A DNA stretch of 45,194 nucleotides, from the NCBI GenBank assembly GCA_902465145.1, contig CABQMD010000001.1, positions 1 to 45,194 of the forward strand, read 5' to 3'. How positions within the stretch are numbered: position 1 is the stretch's first letter; every line of letters begins with the position of its first letter. The notes under the pieces were generated by a model. That model was not told the DNA's origin and did no database searches. It saw only the letters and a list, made by a program, of their open reading frames with translations. The DNA comes from an uncultured Succinatimonas sp. Lineage in GTDB: Bacteria; Pseudomonadota; Gammaproteobacteria; Enterobacterales; Succinivibrionaceae. A program made the position numbers and the translations under genes. Shown here one piece after another: positions 18,638 through 27,161 of this stretch.

Positions 18638-20560
18638 TCAATTATTGCCGAAACGTATGAAATTCAACTGTTTACCGTAAGGGTCCAGCGTGTCACAACA
18701 AAAATCGCCGTTGCTGTTTAAAGTAATATCGATGTTTTGTAAGGCTAAAGCCTCTACATAACGGCTTGCATCGAGATTGCATACGGCCAAAATGGTCTGT
18801 TTCAATTCGGATGCGATTTCTCCCAGTTTAGCTGCAATATTCAAGCAAAGCTCAAGAGGCATCGCCGTCAGATCGGCAATTACAATAAAATTGTCGTCTC
18901 CTTGAAGTTTGCAAGCAGTAAGTCCTTTTAATATGTCTTCTGCAGGATGTTCTGAAGAAAGCGTCAATAATTTTGCGTTTAACCAAACACCGTTTTGAGT
19001 GTCATTAGCACTGTCTTGCGGGTGTTTAACTAAAGAAGCTAAATAATTCCATTGCGAAACAGTACCTGCGTATACTATATTCTGAACCTGATCGTCTATG
19101 ATCCCAGCGATCAGTCTTCTGGCGGTTTGCGGTCTTAAACACAGAGTGTAAAGAGCTGCACTCAGTTTGAGACGGGAGAAATCTTCGGAGGTTTGCAGAA
19201 ATTTCTGCGGCGGCACTTCACGCGGCAAAGGGGTAAGTGAGTAGGAGAGTAACGAGTCTAATGATGACAAGCGCTCCTTCAGCGTCGAGCGATCTTTCAT
19301 TAAAGCTTCATTGATGTCTTTATATGGGAAGCTTAAGTTCAAACGTTTGTAAGGCAGTTTTTGCTGGTAAAGCCCTTGTGTCAGTTCGCGGGCTGCATCT
19401 TGTCCCGGGGTATCTTCATCCAAACATATATAAAAGGTACGGTTTTGAGTCATTTCTGGATCATTGCAAATTAGATCCAAAAAAGCATGAACGTTACCGC
19501 ATCCTCCCAAACTTATTGCATGATAACCTAAAGTTTCAAGACTTAAGGCATCCATTTCGCCTTCAGTTATAAAAATAGCTCCGGTTTTATTTAAGGCTTT
19601 TTGATTGAAAAATTGAAATCTGCCGTTTTTTCTAAATCTGTCTTTGGATAGAGGATCCGTATTCCTTACTGTATAACAGGTTTTGGATGTTGGGATCACC
19701 AGTGCCTGCCAAACCAATTGTGAACCGTATTGATCTGCTCCGGCAACAAAATTGTCGTCATAACCTAGATTAAAACGTTCGACTACATCGTCTGAAATAC
19801 CGCGTAATCTTAAATAGTCTGTTTTGCCAAGAGCGGCATGGCATTTTTGGTAGTAGTCAGAAAAATCGTAAGCGGGGATCTGCTCGTCGTCTATATGTTC
19901 ATAACGAGGTTTGGGACGGTAAACAGTATCAGGATCTGATGAAAACGGAGAAAACATGCCTCTGCGCATAGCACCGTTATTAGGGCCGAAGCTCAGACCG
20001 GACGGACCGAATACGGCATCTTGTACGGCGTTTACATTATGTCCGTCATTTGCAGGAAAGACTTCCTGCGAAGTCTGAAGAGGTTTTTGTACTGGACGCA
20101 GGTCAAAAGTTGCATTTTGAGTTTGAAAACTCTTTGGTGAAGAAGAGGTTATGTTTTGCCGATCACCACCTTCTATTTCAAATCTGGGACTTCTGTTTTC
20201 TTCAATAGTGTTGGTAGAAAATGTGCGTTGGGCGGTAGAGCTTTTCTGTTGTTTCAGGTATTCCTGCAAAGAATAAGGGACAGGCCCTAAGAACAGTTCG
20301 TGAACTTTACAAAATTGGGATACATAATCCTGAAGTCGATAATGTATTCCGGCAAGAGCGAAAATATCGTAATTTACTCCGCATGAGCGACAGTGTACAC
20401 ACAGATCACGCGGATCGTAAATCATACTTAACGAATGATCGCGATGTTCCGGATTTGGGCAGGGAAAATAAGCATCGGGATTTAATCCGTGTTTTTTTAA
20501 ATAGGCAGGCATTTGCCGTTTAAGAAAATTTTTGGTTTGCTCAAATTCTTGCTCAATCAT
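18638..20560 (-). CDS. DnaG/Twinkle-like zinc-finger and Toprim protein (primase-like)
   Basis: Counting from the ATG at 20560 (640 residues), a CHC2-like zinc motif uses C34, H39, C57 and C60 (CRSCGVNYD). Residues 100-220 are low-complexity, Ser/Gln/Pro-rich linker. Residues 240-265 (YLRLRGISDDVV) match the DnaG RNA-polymerase N-lobe. A Toprim domain follows with E333/E335 (TEGEMD), D381-x-D383 (LDEDTPG) and KDINEAL at 414-420, the last as in Twinkle/T7 gp4-type primases. The C-terminal 190 residues resemble no family I can name and lack a Walker A motif. It is not the housekeeping DnaG. No good ribosome site is seen; a TTG-start extension to 20641 would overlap tcdA. Primase activity is inference. 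Confidence 0.72.
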   Translation of the reverse strand: MIEQEFEQTKNFLKRQMPAYLKKHGLNPDAYFPCPNPEHRDHSLSMIYDPRDLCVHCRSCGVNYDIFALAGIHYRLQDYVSQFCKVHELFLGPVPYSLQEYLKQQKSSTAQRTFSTNTIEENRSPRFEIEGGDRQNITSSSPKSFQTQNATFDLRPVQKPLQTSQEVFPANDGHNVNAVQDAVFGPSGLSFGPNNGAMRRGMFSPFSSDPDTVYRPKPRYEHIDDEQIPAYDFSDYYQKCHAALGKTDYLRLRGISDDVVERFNLGYDDNFVAGADQYGSQLVWQALVIPTSKTCYTVRNTDPLSKDRFRKNGRFQFFNQKALNKTGAIFITEGEMDALSLETLGYHAISLGGCGNVHAFLDLICNDPEMTQNRTFYICLDEDTPGQDAARELTQGLYQQKLPYKRLNLSFPYKDINEALMKDRSTLKERLSSLDSLLSYSLTPLPREVPPQKFLQTSEDFSRLKLSAALYTLCLRPQTARRLIAGIIDDQVQNIVYAGTVSQWNYLASLVKHPQDSANDTQNGVWLNAKLLTLSSEHPAEDILKGLTACKLQGDDNFIVIADLTAMPLELCLNIAAKLGEIASELKQTILAVCNLDASRYVEALALQNIDITLNSNGDFCCDTLDPYGKQLNFIRFGNN

Positions 20561-20601
20561 GATGCGTAATCTGTTTATGCTTTGTTGGTGATGATGTGTA
20601 A

Positions 20602-21351
20602 TTAAATTTCTGGATCTGCAACGATTTTTTCTATGATCCAAGAAGCCATCATGAGTCCTGCAGATGCCGTTACCGGCATGGAAGCGCCGAAAGCCGGAAG
20701 ATCTCCTGATAAATATGCTTCTTTATCAGAGTATACAGGCTTCTCCGATGTAAAAACGCAAGGAATGTTCATCTTTAGTCCGCCTTTTGGATATCCGTAT
20801 TGTTTTCTCAGAATGGTTCGTAATCTTGAGATAAGAGAGTTGCCTTTGGCTAAGGCCAAATCCGCTATATCCAATTTACGAGGATCTCTTCTTCCTCCGG
20901 CTCCGCCTGCGACGATAAAAGACGCTTTGCGTTTGTATAAGAAGTCATCGACATAGGCCTTGGCATCTATGTCGTCAATAGCTTCGGCCACAAACTTTGG
21001 GCAGTCTTTTAGTTTTTCGCTGATATTTTCAGGAGTTAGTTTTTCTCTTAATACGTCGATCTTTAATTCAGGATTGATATCCAAAAATCTTTTTGCAAGA
21101 ACATCGACTTTATATAAGCCGTCGGTTGATGTTGCCGTGTGCAATTGACGGTTGGAGTTTGTTAGTTCAATAGTGTCGGAGTCGATTAACGTTAAGGTTC
21201 CTATCGCTGAACGGCATAAGGATTCTGCAAGCCATGAACCTATACCGCCTACTCCTATTACCAAAACATGAGCTTTTTGCAGTTTTTGGAAACCTTCTTC
21301 GCCGTATACGGCACGGATCCCGCGAAACGATTTTTTGATTTCAAATGACAT
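20602..21351 (-). CDS. tcdA: tRNA threonylcarbamoyladenosine dehydratase
   Basis: TcdA (CsdL) is an E1-like ATP-dependent enzyme that cyclises t6A37 to ct6A in ANN-decoding tRNAs. The adenylation loop GVGGIGSW (about residues 33-40), the adjacent acidic strand LTLIDSDTIELTNSNRQ and the late FGASMPVTASAGLMMASWII block are family hallmarks. The central RRDPRKLDIADLAL stretch separates it from MoeB/ThiF. At 249 residues it is close to the E. coli length (268). It is the first gene of a minus-strand group with the primase-like gene (41 nt later) and rep, and it is divergent from the tRNA operon. Confidence 0.93.
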   Translation of the reverse strand: MSFEIKKSFRGIRAVYGEEGFQKLQKAHVLVIGVGGIGSWLAESLCRSAIGTLTLIDSDTIELTNSNRQLHTATSTDGLYKVDVLAKRFLDINPELKIDVLREKLTPENISEKLKDCPKFVAEAIDDIDAKAYVDDFLYKRKASFIVAGGAGGRRDPRKLDIADLALAKGNSLISRLRTILRKQYGYPKGGLKMNIPCVFTSEKPVYSDKEAYLSGDLPAFGASMPVTASAGLMMASWIIEKIVADPEI

Positions 21352-21407
21352 TTTCTATGCACATCCGATAGTTAGTTAAATCTAAAGATTATTTTAGCTT
21401 TTTTAAC

Positions 21408-21435
21408 TTGAAAAATGAAATATCGTCTGTATAAT
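21408..21435 (+). promoter_or_regulatory. Strong sigma-70 promoter of the tRNA operon
   Basis: TTGAAA and TATAAT are separated by 16 nt. The discriminator that follows (GTCGGCC) is GC-rich, the pattern of stringently controlled stable-RNA promoters. The first tRNA begins 29 nt after the -10 box. Confidence 0.88.
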
Positions 21436-21463
21436 GTCGGCCAGAACGTTGAGATTTCACAAT

Positions 21464-21540
21464 GATCCCGTAGCTCAGTTGGATAGAGTATCGGTTTCCG
21501 AAGCCGGTGGTCATGAGTTCGAATCTCATCGGGATCACCA
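21464..21540 (+). tRNA. tRNA-Arg (anticodon CCG)
   Basis: 77 nt including an encoded CCA. The acceptor arms GATCCCG and CGGGATC pair fully. The D arm has TAGCTCAGTTGGATAGA, the anticodon loop is TTCCGAA closed by a stem with two G-T pairs, and the T loop is TTCGAAT. The anticodon reads CGG codons. Confidence 0.95.
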
Positions 21541-21544
21541 TAAT

Positions 21545-21629
21545 GCGAAAGTGGCGGAATTGGTAGACGCGCTAGCTTCAGGTGCTAGTACCGAGAGGCG
21601 TAAGGGTTCGAGTCCCTTCTTTCGCACCA
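21545..21629 (+). tRNA. tRNA-Leu (anticodon CAG)
   Basis: 85 nt with encoded CCA, only 4 nt after tRNA-Arg, so processed from the same transcript. Acceptor arms GCGAAAG and CTTTCGC pair. Anticodon stem CTAGC/GCTAG encloses TTCAGGT, and a long variable arm (around TACCGAGAGGCGTA) gives the class II leucine shape. The T loop is TTCGAGT. Confidence 0.95.
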
Positions 21630-21689
21630 TACCCCCTTGTTTTATCTCAGTTTATACATTCTCGTTTAATCTCATATTTATTCACGCAA

Positions 21690-21711
21690 AAACCGCATTC
21701 TTAAGCGGTTT
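21690..21711 (+). terminator. Probable terminator of the tRNA operon
   Basis: AAACCGC and GCGGTTT pair around an 8-nt loop 61 nt after the tRNA-Leu end, with only a short T run (TTTGTT). The remainder of the 21630-21884 gap is AT-rich and shows no gene I can support. Confidence 0.55.
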
Positions 21712-21884
21712 GTTATGCTCTTTACCGTGTATATTTGCTCATACGTTTAACATAACTTTTCACGGTTATTGCTTTGGTTAGACATTTGTAAAATGTGTAA
21801 TACTGTGAGTAGATTTTTGTGTAACCGATATTCAACTAATCCCCCTTCAAAAAAATATTTCCTTTTAAATCTTGAAAGTAGAAC

Positions 21885-21918
21885 AAAAAGCAGACTTCGA
21901 TGTTTGTTAGAAGTCTGC
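21885..21918 (-). terminator. Intrinsic terminator of phoA
   Basis: On the minus strand, GCAGACTTC (21918-21910) pairs with GAAGTCTGC (21898-21890) around an 11-nt loop, then five T residues. It lies 26 nt after the phoA stop. Confidence 0.88.
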
Positions 21919-21943
21919 ATAATACTTTCGCTTTGTCTGAAAA

Positions 21944-23368
21944 TTAGAGATTTAGAGCATTCTTGATTGTGAAGAACATGTCTGATTGATCAGTCAAGCC
22001 CATGACATTGATAGCACCAGGGCCGTAGGCAGCAATCCTAAGTTGTGCACCGGTGTGACCAGTATCGTTCACGTTGTTTGAATTACCGTAAGAAATTGAC
22101 ATCGGAGCTCCGTCTTTTGTCATTACAGCCTGAGTGAATCCCGGTGCTTCTGTATTGGGATAAACGATTTGAGTTGAATGTGCGTGATCTGCAGTAAGAA
22201 TGACAAGGGTATTACCATCTTTTTTAGCAAACTCCAAGGCAGCTTGGACTGCCTCATCCATTTGTACTGTTTCTCCAAATTGGGCGCACGGAGTTGACTT
22301 ATGGGCCTGTTTATCAATGCAAGCCGATTCAACCTGCAGGAAGAAACCTTTGTCGTTCTGACTTAAAAGTTCTATAGCTTTTTTAGTCATCTCTCCAAGA
22401 CGAGGTTGGTCTGCAGTGTGTTTAGGATTGGTTTCACACTGTACGGGAGGTTTGTCAAGGTTGCCTCGTACACTTGCCTGAGGTCCCGTTAAAGCAGTAT
22501 CCATATTACCTTCGTGGAACAGTCCCAAAAGTGGCTGTTTTTGATTGGCAATTTTTACTTTTGACAACTCTTCTGCGGTGGTAACCACGTTAAATTTCTC
22601 GGCTTTTGCCTGTTCAAGCAGAGTTTTGCCCGCATATTTACCACCTACAGCGGTTTCGCTGAAAGTCTTCATACCGCCGCCTAAAGTTACATCCGGTCTG
22701 GTAGCGATTAGTTGTTCCGTAATAGAACCTAAACCGCCTTTTTCTAACAGATTAGTGGGGCATTTTTCTGCGGTAGCTTTTGGACCGTAACATTTTCTAG
22801 CAGTAACGTGGGCAATTAATGCTGCAGGAGTGGCATCTTGAATTTCTGAAGTGGTTACATCTCCTGTGGCAAGGCCTTTGGCTTTGGCAAGCTCAATCAG
22901 AGTCTTATGAGGTTTGCCGTTTACATCAACGCCTATAGCGCCATTGTAACTTTTGACACCGGTTGCCCATTCTGTGGCAGAAGCGGCAGAATCGGTAACA
23001 TAGTCGGGAAGATGAGTTTTCCTATCTAATGAGTAATGGGTGTATTGTCCGGTGAAAGGAAGAGCGTCAATTCCCGGAAATGCCCCGCCGGCGCCGTAAG
23101 CGAAGTTGCGTGCTGCTGTGATTTCCGAATCTCCCATGCCGTCACCGATAAGGAGGATCACATTTTTTGCATGAGGTTTGGATGCAAGTTTTATTTGCTC
23201 TTTATACATTTCAGCCATATTGCCGTGTATACGGGAGGCTCCGCCGACTGTAGTAAGATCGCCTTTGGCATTGCGGTTGAAGACATCTCCGTTTGAGTTA
23301 GCCATAGCAGGCATGCAGGTGATCAGTCCTAATACGGTTGCAATGACTGTGATTGTCTGTTTGTGCAT
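21944..23368 (-). CDS. phoA: Alkaline phosphatase, PhoA type
   Basis: This periplasmic phosphomonoesterase releases inorganic phosphate. A signal peptide is clear (residues 1-23, ending AMA). The metal-binding IGDGMGD (D76 region) and the nucleophile motif [10 protein letters not shown] with Ser127 match E. coli PhoA (Ser102). Later DHAHS, plus cysteines near 193-216 and 308-345, suit exported, disulfide-bonded protein, and DsbA is encoded at 35726. The full 474 residues match the family (E. coli 471). The start has GGAG 8 nt upstream. I looked for a Pho box and found only a weak half-site, so phosphate control cannot be asserted. It appears monocistronic. Confidence 0.95.
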   Translation of the reverse strand: MHKQTITVIATVLGLITCMPAMANSNGDVFNRNAKGDLTTVGGASRIHGNMAEMYKEQIKLASKPHAKNVILLIGDGMGDSEITAARNFAYGAGGAFPGIDALPFTGQYTHYSLDRKTHLPDYVTDSAASATEWATGVKSYNGAIGVDVNGKPHKTLIELAKAKGLATGDVTTSEIQDATPAALIAHVTARKCYGPKATAEKCPTNLLEKGGLGSITEQLIATRPDVTLGGGMKTFSETAVGGKYAGKTLLEQAKAEKFNVVTTAEELSKVKIANQKQPLLGLFHEGNMDTALTGPQASVRGNLDKPPVQCETNPKHTADQPRLGEMTKKAIELLSQNDKGFFLQVESACIDKQAHKSTPCAQFGETVQMDEAVQAALEFAKKDGNTLVILTADHAHSTQIVYPNTEAPGFTQAVMTKDGAPMSISYGNSNNVNDTGHTGAQLRIAAYGPGAINVMGLTDQSDMFFTIKNALNL

Positions 23369-23542
23369 TTTTATTCTCCGAGTAATGCAAGTCCTTTTGA
23401 TTGGTTTCAGAATAAAAATGGCGGGTAAAAAGATTGATGTAACAGTGTTAAATTATTGTTAATTATCTATTTGCTTGGATAGATGAGACTGATGCAGTCA
23501 GACAAAATATTGAGGAACTGTTTTTAATGTTATGGAGAAAGC

Positions 23543-23562
23543 ACCGCGAAGAGGATCGCGGT
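23543..23562 (-). terminator. Hairpin after the NSS transporter gene
   Basis: ACCGCGA and TCGCGGT pair around a 6-nt loop 18 nt after the transporter stop. The following minus-strand bases (GCTTTCTCC) are only mildly T-rich, so termination would be weak. Confidence 0.45.
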
Positions 23563-23580
23563 ACGATAGGAGCAGGCTGG

Positions 23581-24963
23581 CTAGTCCATAAATCCTGAAA
23601 CTAATATTACAAAAATAAGTGCAGGGCAGACAAATCTTAACAATCCTACAAAAATGTGAATCGGTTTAAACGTAACGGTCATGTGAGAGGTTAATTCTAC
23701 CCAGAGTTTGCGGGTAGAAAGTTTCCATCCGACAAACAGGCACACCATGATACCGGAGATCGGCAACATTATCTTGGTGGTTACGGTATCAAGCAGATCG
23801 AAAAGATTTAATCCAGCTACGGTGAAATTGCTCAATATGCCCATTGAAAGAGAGCACAGGATTCCAAGCAGAATCACCAAAGACGTTACTATTTTAGCTG
23901 AGCGATGACGAGTGAATGAAAAGGTTTCGGCTACCCATGCTGTAACAACTTCGTGTAAAAAAATCACCGAAGTAAGTGAAGCTAAGAGTAATAAGGCGTA
24001 AAAAAGTACCGGAACAAACCACATTAAAAGAGGAGAACTTGATAATGCGTTTCCAAAAACATTAGGAAGAGCGATAAATACCAAAGAGGCTCCGGCCTGA
24101 GGCTCTACGCCAGGCACTGAAAAAACTGCAGGGAATATGATAAGTCCAGCAATAATTGCGACCATGGTATCCATGAAAGCAACTGATATTGCGTTACGAG
24201 ACAGATTGGCTTCACGACGGAAGTATGAAGCATAAGTGACAATACCCATGCCTAGACTCATGGAGTAGAAACATTGAGATAGCGCTGCCAACACGGTTGA
24301 CGGGTGGACGTTATCAAAATTCGGTTTAAGAATAAATTCTATACCTTGTTTGGCTCCAGGCATATTGAAGGCAAAGATCATAAGCAAAATTAAAATGATA
24401 AACAATGCAGGCATAAAAATTCTTGAAGAATTTTCGATCCCGCTTCGAACTCCTTTAGTGATCACGAAATGAGTGATGCCTATGGTTCCTAAAAGGCAGA
24501 CTACAGGTTTCCACGGATCAGTTACGAAATTATTAAAATTGCTAACATAGGCAGAGGGATCTCCGTTTACCACTTGCTCGGCAATTTGAATAAAATTTCC
24601 TGCTAAGGCATCGTAAAAATAGTAAAGTACCCAACCGGCTACTACGTTGTAGTAACAGATGATGAGAAATGCAATAAGTACTGCCCAAGGTCCTACATAT
24701 TTCCATTTAGTTCCCGGAGCCAAAATGTCGTACGCGCTTCCTACGTTGGCACGAGCATGACGTCCTACTACAAATTCTGCAATCATGATAGGAAGGCCAA
24801 AACACAATACGCAGGCAAGATAAATAAGAATAAAAGCTCCGCCGCCGTTTTGTCCGGCTTCCATCGGAAAGCGCCAAATATTGCCAAGTCCTACTGCAGA
24901 TCCGGCAGCAGCCAAAACTCCGCCTAATTTAGTGGCAAAGCCAGTTCTATGTGAATTGATCAT
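23581..24963 (-). CDS. Sodium-dependent transporter, NSS (SNF) family
   Basis: The 460-residue protein has about 11-12 membrane spans. Its opening block, LGGVLAAAGSAVGLGNIWRF (residues about 13-32), is the diagnostic transmembrane 1 sodium/substrate site of neurotransmitter:sodium symporters such as LeuT, followed by NGGGAFILIYL. YNVVAGWVLYYFY in transmembrane 3 has the tyrosine region seen in bacterial members, and SLGMGIVTYASYF matches transmembrane 6. These proteins import amino acids or related compounds with sodium; the substrate cannot be read. AGGAG precedes the ATG but is embedded next to a hairpin and a T7 run, and a long structured leader lies upstream, so expression is likely RNA-controlled. 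Confidence 0.9.
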   Translation of the reverse strand: MINSHRTGFATKLGGVLAAAGSAVGLGNIWRFPMEAGQNGGGAFILIYLACVLCFGLPIMIAEFVVGRHARANVGSAYDILAPGTKWKYVGPWAVLIAFLIICYYNVVAGWVLYYFYDALAGNFIQIAEQVVNGDPSAYVSNFNNFVTDPWKPVVCLLGTIGITHFVITKGVRSGIENSSRIFMPALFIILILLMIFAFNMPGAKQGIEFILKPNFDNVHPSTVLAALSQCFYSMSLGMGIVTYASYFRREANLSRNAISVAFMDTMVAIIAGLIIFPAVFSVPGVEPQAGASLVFIALPNVFGNALSSSPLLMWFVPVLFYALLLLASLTSVIFLHEVVTAWVAETFSFTRHRSAKIVTSLVILLGILCSLSMGILSNFTVAGLNLFDLLDTVTTKIMLPISGIMVCLFVGWKLSTRKLWVELTSHMTVTFKPIHIFVGLLRFVCPALIFVILVSGFMD

Positions 24964-25230
24964 AAAAAAACTCCTGTCCGTTTTTTATTTGAAGGACAGT
25001 TAAAAAAGGTAATGTGTTTCCAAAAATATAGGGGCATGATTTGAATATCAGGAAAATATTTTTTATACGCAACAGACTGTATATTGACACCACCCATTAC
25101 ATGAATGCTAAGGTGGGAAGTCTTAAAGATCTCAAATGAAATCTTTAATCGTTTTCTTCTTGCTGATTGCCTGTGAAGTTCACCTAGGAGGCGATCCTGA
25201 ACAGCCCGTTCTTCGGCATGTTCCCAAACC
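24964..25230 (-). promoter_or_regulatory. Structured mRNA leader (riboswitch-like) of the NSS transporter, class unknown
   Basis: The 355 bp before the transporter ATG holds no gene I trust (a 120-codon open frame lacks a ribosome site). From a promoter at 25236, the RNA can form a closed multi-arm fold. P1 pairs 25221-25230 with 25112-25119. Internal hairpins are at 25199-25211, 25169-25192 and 25123-25148. The P1 3' arm can instead pair downstream (hairpin 25090-25116), a mutually exclusive choice. The end has hairpin 24974-24999 (CTGTCC/GGACAG), whose 3' side abuts the AGGAG ribosome site, followed by seven T before the ATG. I do not recognise a known riboswitch, 6S, SRP or RNase P motif. 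Structure is hand-folded. Confidence 0.5.
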
Positions 25231-25235
25231 GACGC

Positions 25236-25244
25236 ATTATAGCA
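25236..25244 (-). promoter_or_regulatory. Extended -10 promoter of the leader RNA
   Basis: TGC TATAAT on the minus strand is an extended -10 element with a perfect hexamer, followed by a GC-rich discriminator GCGTCGG like that of stable-RNA genes. No -35 match is evident. Transcription would begin near 25229. Confidence 0.7.
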
Positions 25245-25318
25245 TTTGAAAAAAAACAGAACGGGTACCCTATACCTCTGAGTTAAAATCCTGAAATTAT
25301 GACATCGATGTAATAAAT

Positions 25319-25828
25319 TCACAAGCCAAATTCAGGGCGTATCATTTCGACCCATTTTGCAATGCGTTCGTCGGTGAGTTCCGGCTGGTTGTCCTCGTCA
25401 ATTGCCAAACCTACAAAGTGATTTTCATCTAGAAGAGGTAATGGACTGGTGAAGTCATATCCTGCCGTCGGCCAAAATCCTACAAATTTAGCTCCCCTGA
25501 ATTGGAATGTTTCGTAAAGCATGCCCATACCGTCTAAAAAGGTATCGGGGTAGCCGATTTGGTCACCAGTACCAAACAGAGCTACGGTTTTACCAGAAAA
25601 ATTCATGGTTTGCAGTTTAGGCATAAATGCATCCCAGTCTTCCTGTAATTCGCCGATGCTCCATGTCGATGTACCGATGATTAATTTTTGATAATCGGCC
25701 ATCTGTTCGCCGCCTTCGCTAATATCAAAAAGATCAATTTTGTCTTTTCCTAAAGCATTGGCGATTTTTTCAGCGATTATTTTGGTAACGCCGGTATAAG
25801 TACCGTAAAAAAGTGCAATTTCTTTCAT
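25319..25828 (-). CDS. fldA: Flavodoxin (long chain)
   Basis: This small FMN protein carries low-potential electrons in the cytoplasm. The phosphate-binding loop is FYGTYTGVTKIIAEKIA (residues about 8-24), in the usual [T/S]-x-T-G-x-T form. TSTWSIGELQEDWD (about 54-67) and ALFGTGDQIGYPDTFLDG (about 83-100) form the two flavin-contacting loops. It has 169 residues and carries the extra insertion of long-chain flavodoxins (GFWPTAGYDF). It is likely monocistronic with its own promoter. I saw no Fur box. Very confident on family; symbol by similarity to the E. coli long-chain protein. Confidence 0.93.
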   Translation of the reverse strand: MKEIALFYGTYTGVTKIIAEKIANALGKDKIDLFDISEGGEQMADYQKLIIGTSTWSIGELQEDWDAFMPKLQTMNFSGKTVALFGTGDQIGYPDTFLDGMGMLYETFQFRGAKFVGFWPTAGYDFTSPLPLLDENHFVGLAIDEDNQPELTDERIAKWVEMIRPEFGL

Positions 25829-25866
25829 AAAAATTAAAAAAAAGCGTTGAAGGATCCTTGAGCATC

Positions 25867-25898
25867 ATTATATATGACTAGTTGTCTGAGCAGGTCAA
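25867..25898 (-). promoter_or_regulatory. Flavodoxin promoter
   Basis: TTGACC (25898-25893) is followed by TATATA after 18 nt (25874-25869) and overlapping TATAAT (25872-25867). It sits about 40 nt before the flavodoxin ATG. Confidence 0.65.
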
Positions 25899-26076
25899 GT
25901 AAAAGGCAACAATGAGAGCACACACACGTTTGCGATGCATTTCAAAACGTCGTGCACTGAAAAAAGCAAACGAATGAGTTTTGAAAATTTGGTTTTAGTC
26001 ACATTATTTAATTGAATTTTAATAAAAAATATTTACTTATACTAGAAGAGAAAAATACGTAGTTTAGGGGATCAAA

Positions 26077-27102
26077 ATGGCTTTGCCAGATATTTCGTCA
26101 ATGTTAACTGAATTGCCAAACGGCAGGTCTGGCGAAAATTGTGAGTATGACAGCCTTTATCTAGAGCTTGAAGAAATGGCTGTTCCCGTTGCCGGTCAGG
26201 AAATGGGAGAAGAGGTGACCGAAGGTCGTGACGCTGAGGGTTCAAAACTTTTAAAACGGGATGCATCCAGTGAAGCATCTACTTCAGTTGCCATGTATCA
26301 AAGTGATCTTAAAGTTTTCCCGCTGGTCAAAGATGGAGATCCTCATAAACGCATTTTGAGTAAAAATGATATGCGTGCATTGATGGCAATGTTTAAAGGC
26401 TTCGGTTTGTCGGCGAAAAACGGTGACGATAACTCACTTCCGGACGAATTGGTTGGATTTTCACTGGGAAATAATGATAACAGCTTGCGCATTGATAAGA
26501 GTTTAAAGGCTCCTTTGGTTTTCAGCGAAGACAGTAATACACAAGCTGAATTTAAATCATGGTCAAAGACCATGGAAGATCTTTTGACTGTGCTCTCGAG
26601 TGCTGATCGTAGCGCTTATTACAAATTAAATCGTGTTGGTGCTGCAACACAAAAGAGACTTGCGAAGGAACAAGGTTTCAGCGGGTATGAAAGCGGTGTG
26701 ATCAGGTATCGTTATTTTGATTTGAGCATTGGCAAGCAGAAACGAACCGAAAGAATGTCTTCGTTCGTGAATGTGGAAAAGCCAGAAGCGGTAGCTCGCG
26801 GAGCATTGGATAATCAGTCCATCACTTTCAATTTTTATCGTTTTTCCGATGCTTCTGTGCCTGATTGTACTTATGTCATTGACGGAGGATATCCGGCATT
26901 GCAACTTTATTTGGATGAAAATGCCGTTTATGATGATGACGAGAAGATGACTTACATACCTTTATTCTTAAAGGATGAAAACGGGAATCGCAGTGTATTT
27001 TATATTGCTTTTTCGACAGTAGTGAAATTGCCGAAGGCTTCATCATGGCCTTCGTTATCTTCATGGCCGTCACTTACGTTATTTAATGATTACAGTCACT
27101 AG
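26077..27102 (+). CDS. Uncharacterised protein with TssA/ImpA_N-like N-terminus
   Basis: No full-length family is recognised for this 341-residue soluble protein. Its first 50 residues are striking: SGENCEYDSLYLELEEMA (18-35) and QEMGEEVTEGRD (41-52) follow the opening pattern of ImpA_N, the N-terminal domain of type VI secretion TssA proteins. The usual helical continuation of that domain is absent. Instead there is a Ser-rich linker, a middle with LSKNDMRALMAMFKGFGL, and a beta-rich, acidic C-terminus ending with a repeated SSWPSL pair. There is no signal peptide or membrane span. AGGGG precedes the ATG. It lies 59 nt upstream of another unknown gene, probably co-transcribed. No other secretion genes are in the window. 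A function in type VI secretion would be guesswork. Confidence 0.65.
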   Translation: MALPDISSMLTELPNGRSGENCEYDSLYLELEEMAVPVAGQEMGEEVTEGRDAEGSKLLKRDASSEASTSVAMYQSDLKVFPLVKDGDPHKRILSKNDMRALMAMFKGFGLSAKNGDDNSLPDELVGFSLGNNDNSLRIDKSLKAPLVFSEDSNTQAEFKSWSKTMEDLLTVLSSADRSAYYKLNRVGAATQKRLAKEQGFSGYESGVIRYRYFDLSIGKQKRTERMSSFVNVEKPEAVARGALDNQSITFNFYRFSDASVPDCTYVIDGGYPALQLYLDENAVYDDDEKMTYIPLFLKDENGNRSVFYIAFSTVVKLPKASSWPSLSSWPSLTLFNDYSH

Positions 27103-27161
27103 GATCTGTCAGAAAAGTATTGCAGAGCAACAGTTTTAGCGTTTAACGATCAGAGAAAATT

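Noticed and set aside
20561-20641. TTG-start extension of the primase-like gene
   Set aside because: It overlaps the tcdA coding end and adds a basic, non-conserved leader with no ribosome site.
23369-23520. Pho box upstream of phoA
   Set aside because: Only one CTGTTAC half-site was found, with no second repeat at 11-bp spacing.
25100-25244. 6S RNA or glycine riboswitch in the NSS leader
   Set aside because: Short stretches (CGGGC, GCCGAAG, CAGGCAA) recall both, but the order and pairing of the known consensus structures could not be reproduced.
24960-25322. A 120-codon open frame upstream of the NSS transporter
   Set aside because: No ribosome site, no protein-like composition, and it overlaps a promoter and several hairpins; better explained as leader RNA.
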